Notes under the pieces: model-generated
Told to the model about the DNA's origin: nothing
Database searches by the model: none
What the model saw: only the letters and a program-made list of their open reading frames with translations
Program-made: the position numbers and the translations under genes
In this document: positions 1-6,448 of the stretch, in pieces
Layout: the number at the start of each line of letters is the position of its first letter
How positions within the stretch are numbered: the first letter of the stretch is position 1
Assembly: GCA_029863355.1 (NCBI GenBank)
Contig: JAOTVO010000078.1
Span: forward strand, 1 to 10,084
Length of the DNA stretch: 10,084 nt
Direction of reading: 5' to 3'
Source: Candidatus Krumholzibacteriia bacterium
GTDB taxonomy: Bacteria > Krumholzibacteriota > Krumholzibacteria > WVZY01 > JAKEHA01

Positions 1-687
1 TTCGACCTTCGCCTGCACCATCTCACGAACAGCGTCTCCGTACTTGTTCTCCAGCGTCATCTTGTCCAGCGACGTGGCCATCGAGTCGATCAGGCTCTTG
101 GCCAGTTTGAGCTCTTCCTTGTTCGGCTTCGCGCCCTCCACCATGGGCACGTCATCGATGGCGCGGACTTCCTTGGGGTAGCGCATCTTGTAGAGGACGA
201 TGCCCGCTTCGTGGGGCGCGATCATGACCACGTCCTCGCGGTCGCGCAGCACCACCTTGCCCACACCCATCTTGCCGCTGTCGCGCAGGGCCGCGGCCAG
301 GAGGCCGTAGGTCTTCACCGCTACGTCGCCGTCGGGCCCGGCGTAGTACGGCGCGTCGAAGAGCGTGGGGTGGATCTCCGAGGCATCGACGAAGCCTTCG
401 ATGTCGATCACCTTGGTGCTCTTGAGCTTGAGCTTCTCCAGGTCGTCCTTCGCAAAGATGACGTACTGGTCCTTCTCATATTCGTAGCCCTTGACCAGGT
501 CGTCGTTCTTCACCATCTCGCTGCACTTCTTGCAGCGCTTGTCGTAGCCCACCCGTCCGTTGCAATCCCGGTGGATCTGGTTGAAGCTGATCGACTGCGC
601 CGTATCGACGGCGTTGTAGATCCGCACCGGAATGGTGACCAGGGAGAAACGGATGTGTCCTTTCCAGATCGATCGTAACTGCGGCAT
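1..687 (-). CDS. ku: Ku, bacterial NHEJ DNA-end-binding protein (C-terminus cut off by window edge)
   Basis: Ku binds DNA double-strand breaks as a homodimeric ring and recruits LigD for non-homologous end joining in the cytoplasm. The 229 visible codons read as a typical bacterial Ku core: an opening MPQLRSIWKGHIRFSLVTIP, a SISFNQIH segment near residues 32-39, YAGPDGDVAVKTYGLLAAAL near 115-134, and EELKLAKSLIDSM near 191-203. The family is usually about 260-300 residues, so the missing part is the short C-terminal tail beyond base 1. The ATG at 687-685 is preceded by AGGAG (complement of 697-701) at a normal distance. His39, Cys42, Cys52 and Cys55 form an H-x2-C-x9-C-x2-C cluster that could bind a metal (inference). 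The partner ligD is on the same strand at 6449-8776. A good promoter lies at 837-866. Identity is secure; only the end is unseen. Confidence 0.96.
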   Translation of the reverse strand, partial: MPQLRSIWKGHIRFSLVTIPVRIYNAVDTAQSISFNQIHRDCNGRVGYDKRCKKCSEMVKNDDLVKGYEYEKDQYVIFAKDDLEKLKLKSTKVIDIEGFVDASEIHPTLFDAPYYAGPDGDVAVKTYGLLAAALRDSGKMGVGKVVLRDREDVVMIAPHEAGIVLYKMRYPKEVRAIDDVPMVEGAKPNKEELKLAKSLIDSMATSLDKMTLENKYGDAVREMVQAKVE

Positions 688-836
688 GGTCGTCGGCTCC
701 TGTCTCGGGTTCGGTCGCTCGCGTTGCGTGCGCGGATCGCGGCCCCCCGACCGCACCAAGCAATCGCTTTGCCAACCGCAAGCATCCCCGCCGCCCACCC
801 GGCTGTCAAGGGCGACGGAAGCGGTTGACGACAAAT

Positions 837-866
837 AGTATAGGGATTGGCGCCGGTCCGTGGCAA
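837..866 (-). promoter_or_regulatory. Candidate sigma70-type promoter for ku
   Basis: On the minus strand TTGCCA (866-861) is separated by 18 bases from TATACT (842-837). Each box matches the sigma70 consensus at five of six positions. The predicted transcription start is near 830, which leaves a leader of about 143 bases before the ku ATG at 687. This is a motif call only. No operator or SOS-like box is obvious beside it. Confidence 0.5.
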
Positions 867-913
867 GGTCTCGGCGCGCTCGAAATGCGCTGGAGCGGCC
901 GGGGCGTTACGGA

Positions 914-919
914 TATAGT
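914..919 (+). promoter_or_regulatory. Possible -10 box for the DUF6714 gene
   Basis: TATAGT (five of six matches to TATAAT) lies 37 bases before the ATG at 957, so a transcript would start near 926 and include the AGGAAGG ribosome binding site at 938-944. The -35 position (about 891-896, TGGAGC) matches poorly. The call is weak and rests mainly on position and on the A+T content of the box within GC-rich DNA. Confidence 0.3.
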
Positions 920-956
920 CGTCCGTAGAACTCCAGCAGGAAGGTCGGTGCCACCC

Positions 957-1601
957 ATGACGACGAAGGAAGCAGTGATCGACGTCATCCACCGCGCGTT
1001 CGACGCGAACGCGTACCCGGGCGACGACTTCCTGCTTGGCGCCTTCGACGGGCGCGAGCCGGAGGACGAGGTGGCTGCGTTTCGCGGCCTGGCCGACTGG
1101 ACCGCTGTCGAGGCCGAGTTCCTCGACGATCATCCGGATGCGCTGAGCTTCTTCTCGGAAGCGGGCTTCCACTTCTTCCTGCCGGCGTACATGACGGCGG
1201 ACGCGCGCGGGGCGCTGCACGTGGCCGACACGGTTTTCCATCTCACGAGCGGTTTCCACGACGAGATCGTCGAGATCCCGACCAAGCGGCGCGTGTTCGT
1301 CGTTCGTACGGGTAAGTCTGCCTTCATCAACCCGCGGCGCTTCGGGGCCATGACCTTCTTCGACTACGCGCGTTACCGGCTCTCTATCTTCGCCCGCGAG
1401 GAGGTGGGCGCGATCGTCGCCTACCTGGAGTACAAACGCGAGCACAGCGCGAGCGAGTTCGAGAAGGAGCGCATCATCACCGCGCTCGACGGCTTCTGGC
1501 GCGAACGCGCGCGGAGCGCGCCCGGAGCCGACAGCCTCAAACGCCACCTCGACGAGCAGGCCGAGTATCTGGACGCGCTGCGCGACGGCATCGGGGAATA
1601 G
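957..1601 (+). CDS. DUF6714 family protein, function unknown
   Basis: Predicted soluble cytoplasmic protein of 214 residues with no signal peptide or membrane segment. The segment DALSFFSEAGFHFFLPAYMT (about residues 61-80) resembles the core signature of the DUF6714 family, in which a ser/phe-rich stretch runs into F-x-LPAY. The later AIVAYLEYKRE helix (about 152-162) also fits. The C-terminal 60 residues are charged and helical. The frame is open back to 825, but the ATG at 957 is chosen because AGGAAGG (938-944) precedes it and family-like sequence begins soon after; the 44 extra codons upstream overlap the divergent promoter region and read as noise. It is divergent from ku, with 269 bases between start codons. 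The molecular function of the family is not known to me. Family assignment is from remembered motifs. Confidence 0.82.
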   Translation: MTTKEAVIDVIHRAFDANAYPGDDFLLGAFDGREPEDEVAAFRGLADWTAVEAEFLDDHPDALSFFSEAGFHFFLPAYMTADARGALHVADTVFHLTSGFHDEIVEIPTKRRVFVVRTGKSAFINPRRFGAMTFFDYARYRLSIFAREEVGAIVAYLEYKREHSASEFEKERIITALDGFWRERARSAPGADSLKRHLDEQAEYLDALRDGIGE

Positions 1602-1660
1602 CCCGGGTCGGTTGACGGTATACGCCGTAGGCCGCGCCGGGCAGCGGTGCCGCAGAGGGG

Positions 1661-1690
1661 TCGCCAAGGGACCTTCCGGTGTGGTATAAT
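1661..1690 (+). promoter_or_regulatory. Extended -10 promoter for the secreted-protein gene
   Basis: A perfect TATAAT at 1685-1690 is preceded by TGG (1682-1684), giving the extended -10 form TGnTATAAT. TCGCCA at 1661-1666, with an 18-base spacer, matches four of six -35 positions. The predicted start near 1697 gives a leader of about 49 bases ending in the strong AAGGAGG at 1734-1740. This is one of only two perfect TATAAT boxes I noticed in the window; the other precedes ligD. Confidence 0.6.
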
Positions 1691-1745
1691 CAAGCTCGCA
1701 ACCGCTATGGGATGGGGCCCACGACCTGCTTGCAAGGAGGTCGTC

Positions 1746-2303
1746 ATGAAGCCATTGCTGCCGGTACTGGCGATCGTTGTGGCGCTTACCGGCGGTCACG
1801 CGCGAGCCAATGTTCTGGAGTACGCGCTTCCCGAGCTGGTCGGGTTGAGCGGCGCGCCCCCGGAGACGACGTGGGTGGTGTACACGGGGGACGTGGCGGT
1901 GGTGACCGCCGTGTCGCTCAACATCACGGGTCTCGTGAGTCAGCTCGGGGTGCTCGAGTGCGGACAACCGCCGACCCCGGCGGTGTGGACGCTGGACATC
2001 GGTGTCTCGGTACGCAAGCCGCTCGAGGCGGACTACTGGAGCGGCCTTGCCACCCTGAGCGAAACGGGCACCTTCGACGTCACGGTCGCGCTCTCACCGG
2101 GCGGCTTCACGGGACTCGACCCGGGCGACGTCATCGCGGTCGAGTATACCTTCGCACCTTCCGCGTTCCCCGCGAGCTGCACCCCGGTCGGGGATCCGCC
2201 GCTCGGGGCCACGGGTAGCATCACTCTCGTCCTGGAAGTGGATTACCCGATCCCGCTGGACGCATCCACGTGGGGGCGGATCAAGGCGCTCTACGCGGAC
2301 TGA
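1746..2303 (+). CDS. Small secreted protein of unknown function
   Basis: I do not recognise a named family for this 185-residue protein. It starts with a clear Sec signal peptide (Lys2, a hydrophobic run over residues 4-15, then Ala-Arg-Ala with likely cleavage after residue 21). The mature part is rich in Val, Thr, Gly and Pro and reads as alternating beta strands, so a small beta-sandwich domain is plausible. Two cysteines, Cys72 and Cys145, could form a disulfide after export. The chain ends in DASTWGRIKALYAD, an amphipathic tail set off from the beta-rich body by a Pro-containing linker. The ATG at 1746 follows AAGGAGG by five bases, which rules out the longer reading from 1647. A strong extended -10 promoter sits upstream. 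It has its own transcription unit or is read through into the patatin gene 134 bases downstream. Confidence 0.85.
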   Translation: MKPLLPVLAIVVALTGGHARANVLEYALPELVGLSGAPPETTWVVYTGDVAVVTAVSLNITGLVSQLGVLECGQPPTPAVWTLDIGVSVRKPLEADYWSGLATLSETGTFDVTVALSPGGFTGLDPGDVIAVEYTFAPSAFPASCTPVGDPPLGATGSITLVLEVDYPIPLDASTWGRIKALYAD

Positions 2304-2351
2304 CGCGAAGAAGGAGCGCAGCGAAACGCGTCGCGAGGCCCGCGCCATCGA

Positions 2352-2379
2352 CCCGTCCGGCGGACTGGACCGGACCGGG
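2352..2379 (+). terminator. GC-rich hairpin downstream of the secreted-protein gene (weak terminator candidate)
   Basis: CCCGTCCGG (2352-2360) can pair with CCGGA-C-CGGG (2370-2379), giving nine base pairs with one bulged base and a nine-base loop. No run of T follows, so it is not a classical intrinsic terminator. It also overlaps the candidate -35 box of the next gene, so an operator role is equally possible. The RNA structure has not been computed. Confidence 0.22.
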
Positions 2380-2395
2380 CGCGCGCCCATATACT
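2366..2395 (+). promoter_or_regulatory. Candidate promoter for the patatin-like gene
   Basis: TGGACC at 2366-2371 (four of six matches) and TATACT at 2390-2395 (five of six) are 18 bases apart. The predicted start is near 2402, leaving a leader of about 36 bases that includes the AGGGGG ribosome binding site at 2422-2427. This is motif and position evidence only. Confidence 0.4.
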
Positions 2396-2437
2396 GTCCG
2401 CGGCAGGCCATGAGCTTGCTCAGGGGGCGAGTCGCTC

Positions 2438-4117
2438 TTGTCGTCACCGCGGAAGATTGCGCTCATTATAGCGGGGGGCACGTCGCTCGGCGCGTTCGAG
2501 GCGGGCGTGCTGGCGGAGCTCTTGCACGCGCTGGACACGGTGCGGCGCGAGCGCGGTGAGCGCTTCGACGTAGACGTCATCACGGGCGGGTCGGCGGGGA
2601 GCATCACGGGTGCGCTGGTGGGGCGCGCGATCCTGCACGACCGCAAACGGATGAGCGGGGCGCTGTACGATACGTGGGTCGTCTCCGCCGGCATCCGCGA
2701 TTTCCTCCAGGCGCCACCGAACAACTCCATCCTCACCAATCAGGTCCAAAAGACGTTGAAGGAGCGGCACTTCGGGGCCGGCCGCGTTCCCTACGACGCC
2801 GCCCACGCGCGCGTGCACGCGCTCAACGCAGAGCAGGAAAGTCTGGTCCTGGCCTTCTCGCTGGCCAACCTGGTGGGCGTGGACTGGGGCTTCGACTACG
2901 CGCCCACATCGGCGGAGGAGTCGGGCCGCTTCGTTTCTACGTTCTTCGCCGAGTACGCGCAGTTCACCTTCTCGGCGAGCCGGCCGGAGCGCACCTACAA
3001 CGCGGTGTACTGGTCGCGTGTCGTCGACGCGGCGATCGCGAGCGGCACCTTCCCCTTCGCGTTCCCGCCCTTCGCGCTGCCGCGCACGGCGGCCGATTAC
3101 CGGGACGCTCTGCCGCCGCCCGCCAACCGGCTGCCGGGCGAGTACCTCTTTACCGACGGCGGCATGTACAACAACGAGCCGGTGGGCGAGGCGATCCGGC
3201 ACGCGCGCGACATCGACGGCGGCGTGACCCGAAGCGACCGCACCTTCATCCTCATCGACCCCAACCTGAACCGCAGCAAGCGCGACGAGCGCTACCACCG
3301 CCAGCCGCACTTCTTCGAGCTGGTCAAGCGCATTCCGCTGAACGTGTGGTCGCAGTCGCAGGCGCGCGACTGGCTGCGCTCGGAGCGCATCAACGCGCAG
3401 GCGAAGTGGCGCGACGACCTGGTGGCCGAGATGGCGCGGATCGTCAATACGATCCCCGAGGGCGAGCTGGAGCCGCGGACGAACACGCTGCGCGAGCGAG
3501 CGCGCGCGATCGTGGCGCACAAACTCACCGTGCGCGGGGAGACGCCGTCCCCGGATCGGGTGGAGAAGCGCCTCGAAGACGGCCTGGCCAACCTCGAAGC
3601 GCGGCACGCCGCGGAGCTGGCCACCATCGGCGCCGCCTCCGCGCCCGATTTGCAGCACAAGAAGCGCGAGCTGTTCAAGATGCTCGTCTACCACATCAAC
3701 AGCGCCGGCGCGATGGGGCGCAAGAGCACCATCGACCTGCACGCGATCGCGGCGGAGAAGGAGCGGACGGCGGGAGACGAGTGGATGGGATTTCTCGGCT
3801 TCTTCGACCGGCGCTGGCGCGAGCACGACTACCGCCTGGGTCGCCGCAACACCCACGAGCGCCTGCCGGAGATTCTCGGCGTCGCACCGTATGCGCGCGA
3901 GGCGGGTGTCACCTATGAGAACGATCCCGCGTGGCCCGACTTCACCTCGGCCACGATGGCGGACGTGGCGCCGAGCGTGAAGGACGCGTTCGTGAACCAC
4001 GTGGCGCGCCAGACCGAGGTGTTCCTCTCCCAGGACCGCTACCGCGTGAACGCCGTCGCCCGCAAGGCGCTCGCGCTCGCGACCAAGCAGGTGCTCAAGT
4101 CTCTAATGAAGAAGTAG
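2438..4117 (+). CDS. Patatin-like phospholipase
   Basis: Serine lipid acyl hydrolase of the patatin fold, 559 residues, expected to release fatty acids from phospholipids or other acyl lipids; the substrate is not readable. The catalytic elements are all visible: an oxyanion-hole loop AGGTSLGAFEAG at residues 12-23, the nucleophile elbow GGSAG with Ser52, and the catalytic Asp240 in DGGMYNNEP. A C-terminal signature FLGFFDRRWREHDYRLGRRN (about 452-471) is shared with other long bacterial patatin proteins. A charged helical region near 360-415 may be a coiled coil. No signal peptide is present, so the protein is probably cytoplasmic or delivered by another route. The start is TTG at 2438: an in-frame stop at 2411-2413 limits the frame, AGGGGG lies ten bases upstream, and the fold's first strand begins at residue 6. 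It is convergent with the EamA gene, 23 bases away. Confidence 0.93.
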   Translation: MSSPRKIALIIAGGTSLGAFEAGVLAELLHALDTVRRERGERFDVDVITGGSAGSITGALVGRAILHDRKRMSGALYDTWVVSAGIRDFLQAPPNNSILTNQVQKTLKERHFGAGRVPYDAAHARVHALNAEQESLVLAFSLANLVGVDWGFDYAPTSAEESGRFVSTFFAEYAQFTFSASRPERTYNAVYWSRVVDAAIASGTFPFAFPPFALPRTAADYRDALPPPANRLPGEYLFTDGGMYNNEPVGEAIRHARDIDGGVTRSDRTFILIDPNLNRSKRDERYHRQPHFFELVKRIPLNVWSQSQARDWLRSERINAQAKWRDDLVAEMARIVNTIPEGELEPRTNTLRERARAIVAHKLTVRGETPSPDRVEKRLEDGLANLEARHAAELATIGAASAPDLQHKKRELFKMLVYHINSAGAMGRKSTIDLHAIAAEKERTAGDEWMGFLGFFDRRWREHDYRLGRRNTHERLPEILGVAPYAREAGVTYENDPAWPDFTSATMADVAPSVKDAFVNHVARQTEVFLSQDRYRVNAVARKALALATKQVLKSLMKK

Positions 4118-4140
4118 CGCCGGCGCGAGCGCCGCCCCGG

Positions 4141-5013
4141 TCACTTTCTGCGCTGCGTCAGGTACACACCAACCAGCACGATCACGCCGCCGGCGACCGT
4201 CGTCGCCTTGGCGGTCTCGCCCAACAGCGCCGCCGCCGCGACCATCGTGACCAGCGGTTCCAGGTAGGAGAAGGCGGCCACGCGCGCCGCGCTCAGACGC
4301 TCGAGCGCCGCGTACCACAATAGGTAGCCCAGCGCAGAGCACCCGATACCCAGAAAGAGCACGGCACCCCACCCGGCGGCCGAGAGGTGCCGGTACTCGC
4401 GCCAGACGGCCTCCGTGAAGCTGAACGGCAGCAGCATCACCAACCCCAGAAAGATCACGGCGGCGCTGGCGCGCGTGCTGCCGATGCGGCGGATGGTGCG
4501 GTTGCCGATGGTGGTGTAGATCGCCCAGTTGAGCGTGCTCGCGACCACGAGGAGATCGCCCCGCGTGGTGGGCAGCGCGAGCAGCCGCCGGTCCGCCTGC
4601 CCGCCCGTGGTGACCAACGCGGCGCCGGCGAACCCCAGCGCGAGCCCCACGAGCGCCATCGGTCCGAAGCGCTCGCGCAGGAAGAGCGCGGCGATGATCG
4701 CCGTCCACACCGGGATGAGACCGATGAGCCAGCCCGCGCGCGTCGCAGTGGTGAGGGTGAGGCCGTAGGTCTGCAGCAGCTGGTGCACGAACACGCCGAC
4801 GAAGGCCATGACGGCGAGCGGCCACAACTCGCCCTTGGGCGGCACCACCGGCTTGCCGCGTGCAATGAGCATCGCCGTGAGAAACGCACCGCCGAGGGCG
4901 AAGCGCCCCACGATCACGGCCAGGGGCGAGAGCTCCGCCAGCGCCGCCTTGGTGGCGACGAAGGAGACTCCCCAGAGCGTGACCGCGGCGAGCGCGGCGA
5001 GGCGCGGCAGCAT
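4141..5013 (-). CDS. EamA/DMT-family membrane transporter
   Basis: Inner-membrane transporter of the drug/metabolite superfamily, 290 residues, the usual length. Two repeats of the five-helix EamA unit are visible: the first opens LAALAAVTLWGVSFVATKAAL (about 5-25) and closes near residue 140 with a Gly/Ala-rich helix after FLRERFGP; the second opens with LLVVASTLNWAIYTTIGNR and includes the family-typical AAFSYLEPLVTMVAAAALLGE (about 248-268). About ten membrane helices are expected. Members export metabolites or amino acids, but the substrate cannot be told from sequence. ATG at 5013 is chosen because AAGGA (complement of 5020-5024) precedes it and the first helix starts directly; the open frame further upstream overlaps the divergent DUF2231 gene and is unlikely. 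A TACAAT box at 5070-5065 may drive it. Confidence 0.93.
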   Translation of the reverse strand: MLPRLAALAAVTLWGVSFVATKAALAELSPLAVIVGRFALGGAFLTAMLIARGKPVVPPKGELWPLAVMAFVGVFVHQLLQTYGLTLTTATRAGWLIGLIPVWTAIIAALFLRERFGPMALVGLALGFAGAALVTTGGQADRRLLALPTTRGDLLVVASTLNWAIYTTIGNRTIRRIGSTRASAAVIFLGLVMLLPFSFTEAVWREYRHLSAAGWGAVLFLGIGCSALGYLLWYAALERLSAARVAAFSYLEPLVTMVAAAALLGETAKATTVAGGVIVLVGVYLTQRRK

Positions 5014-5064
5014 GCACGTTCCTTTTGCGCAGACACAACGGAAGTAGTCGCGTCCGGTCGCGCC

Positions 5065-5070
5065 ATTGTA
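5065..5070 (-). promoter_or_regulatory. Possible -10 box for the EamA transporter gene
   Basis: TACAAT on the minus strand (five of six matches) lies 51 bases before the ATG at 5013 and leaves room for the AAGGA ribosome binding site. No good -35 box is seen at the expected place. The divergent DUF2231 gene shares this 108-base gap, but I see no convincing plus-strand promoter in it. Confidence 0.28.
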
Positions 5071-5121
5071 TCCTCCGGCGGGTCGGGCCGGACGTTGCGA
5101 CCGGCCAAGGAGGAAACGTCC

Positions 5122-5637
5122 ATGATACCGAATCCGCTCCATCCCGCCGTCGTCCATTTTCCCATCGTGCTGGCCACGTTCCTGCCCCTGATCGCGCTGA
5201 TCGTGCTGGGGCCGATGCGCGGCAATCGCGCAAAACCGCGCGCCTGGGGCGTCGTCGTATCGCTCTGCGCGTTCCTCGCCGTGAGCGCGTGGGTCGCCGT
5301 GTGGACCGGATCCAAGCAGGCGGATCGCGTCGAGCAGGTGGTGGCCGAGCAGCACGTGGAGGCTCACGAGGAGGCAGCCGAGTACTTCGCCGTCGGTTCG
5401 CTCGTCGTACTCGCGCTGTCCGCGCTCGGCCTCGTCGCCGGCGGGTGGGGCATGGTGGGGCGCTCACTCACGCTCCTGCTGTCCGTCGTGCTCCTGGCCA
5501 TGGTGGTCCGCGTGGGCGACCTCGGCGGCAAACTCGTCTACCAGCACGGCGCCGCGCAGGTCTACGTGGAGTCGAGCGGCCAGGTAGACAACACGATGCA
5601 ACCGGGTGCGGCTGACCGCACGGAAGACGATGATTGA
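5122..5637 (+). CDS. DUF2231 family four-helix membrane protein
   Basis: Small integral membrane protein, 171 residues, function unknown. The opening NPLHPAVVHFPIVL and the later GGKLVYQHGA are the two conserved signatures of DUF2231 (COG4244). Four hydrophobic helices are visible at about 10-30, 42-62, 86-107 and 112-132, followed by an acidic tail ending in three Asp. Histidines at 7, 12, 78, 82 and 142 sit near helix ends; in a four-helix membrane protein this could be a heme or metal site (inference only). The start ATG at 5122 follows AAGGAGGA (5107-5114) by seven bases; the much longer open frame upstream is antisense to the transporter and is rejected. The next gene begins 33 bases after the stop on the same strand, so the two are probably one operon. 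Confidence 0.88.
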   Translation: MIPNPLHPAVVHFPIVLATFLPLIALIVLGPMRGNRAKPRAWGVVVSLCAFLAVSAWVAVWTGSKQADRVEQVVAEQHVEAHEEAAEYFAVGSLVVLALSALGLVAGGWGMVGRSLTLLLSVVLLAMVVRVGDLGGKLVYQHGAAQVYVESSGQVDNTMQPGAADRTEDDD

Positions 5638-5670
5638 CGCCCCGGAATCTCTTTTCAAAGGGAGGCCCGC

Positions 5671-6426
5671 ATGAACCCCCTGGCAGGAGTCGGACTGTGC
5701 GTGCTGGTTCTCTCCTCGTCACCACCGACTCACGCCCAGACACCCACCGACACCATCCGCGTGGGGAGCCCAGCGGTGAACGCGAAGCTCTTGACCCTCG
5801 GGAGCGTCGTGGTTGAGAACTTCGTCGAGGAGGACGGCGTGCGCACGCTGCGGAGCCGCACGCGGCAGACGATCGTGCCCGCGCGCGCCGGAGACAATGA
5901 CGTCGTCGTGCTTCGCGTCGCTCACGAGACGGAGGGCGATACGACGCAAACCGTGCTCGTTTTGCGGCGCGACGACCTCGCGCTTCTGCACCACTCCGTG
6001 CGCGCCGCGCGCGACTCGGCGTCGGTCACGGTGAGCGGTCTGCACGTTACCGGCTGGGCGGTGCTCCCCAACGCGCCCGCGCGACTCATCGACGCGCGCC
6101 TCGAACACCCGGTCTTTCCGGTGGAGGGGCAGATCCCGTGGCTCATGGGCCTCTTGCCGCTCGCCGAGGGGTACGTGGCGGTGATCCCGTACTACTCGCA
6201 GTGGCAGGACGCGTTTCTGTGGCGGCGGATCGAGGTGGTGGCCTCGGAATCCGTCCAAGTGGGCGGCGCCCCGGTGGATTGCTGGAAGATCGACGCGGGC
6301 CCGCTCGGCCCCCCGGGCTACCGCATGACGCGCTGGATCGACAAACGCACGCGCCGCGTGGTCCAGTCCGCGCTCCTCGGCAAACCCGGAGAGAAGGCGT
6401 ACTGGGCACACGCCACCGCGCCGTGA
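5671..6426 (+). CDS. Secreted DUF3108-like protein, function unknown
   Basis: Exported protein of 251 residues. A signal peptide is clear: a hydrophobic run at residues 4-16 and a Thr-His-Ala site with cleavage expected after residue 22. Cys10 lies inside the signal and has no lipobox, so this is probably not a lipoprotein. The mature protein is a chain of predicted beta strands, consistent with a half-barrel that wraps a lipid or other ligand. The C-terminal part, with VDCWKIDA (Cys204) followed by TRWIDKRTRRVVQS, matches the pattern of DUF3108-like periplasmic proteins, where a Trp-Ile-Asp-Lys strand precedes a 'rrVvq' strand. AAAGGGAGG (5657-5665) sits five bases before the ATG. It follows the DUF2231 gene by 33 bases and is convergent with ligD, 22 bases away. 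Family membership is by recalled motif, so moderate; protein reality is high. Confidence 0.8.
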   Translation: MNPLAGVGLCVLVLSSSPPTHAQTPTDTIRVGSPAVNAKLLTLGSVVVENFVEEDGVRTLRSRTRQTIVPARAGDNDVVVLRVAHETEGDTTQTVLVLRRDDLALLHHSVRAARDSASVTVSGLHVTGWAVLPNAPARLIDARLEHPVFPVEGQIPWLMGLLPLAEGYVAVIPYYSQWQDAFLWRRIEVVASESVQVGGAPVDCWKIDAGPLGPPGYRMTRWIDKRTRRVVQSALLGKPGEKAYWAHATAP

Positions 6427-6448
6427 GGCGGCGCGCACGGCAGCAAGT

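Noticed and set aside
825..956. N-terminal extension of the DUF6714 frame to 825
   Set aside because: It covers the ku promoter region, has no ribosome binding site, and the ATG at 957 is preceded by AGGAAGG.
510..1967. Minus-strand open frame of 485 codons spanning the ku start, the DUF6714 gene and part of the secreted-protein gene
   Set aside because: It crosses three well-supported features, including ku on the same strand in another frame, and its composition is Arg/His-rich noise.
2444..4000. Long minus-strand open frame (518 codons) antisense to the patatin gene
   Set aside because: The plus strand has intact catalytic motifs and a ribosome binding site. The antisense translation has biased composition and no domain.
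2438..4117. Patatin protein as part of an anti-phage CBASS- or retron-like defence unit
   Set aside because: Patatin-like phospholipases can be effectors in CBASS, but no cyclase, sensor or regulatory partner gene adjoins it. The neighbours are a secreted protein and a transporter.
4121..4134. Small hairpin (CGGCG-cgag-CGCCG) between the convergent patatin and EamA genes
   Set aside because: Only five base pairs, no T run on either side, and such dyads are common in this composition. It is not called as a terminator.
4387..5121. Upstream extension of the DUF2231 frame to a 416-residue protein
   Set aside because: The extra part is antisense to the EamA transporter, and the real start at 5122 has a strong AAGGAGGA site followed at once by the family signature.
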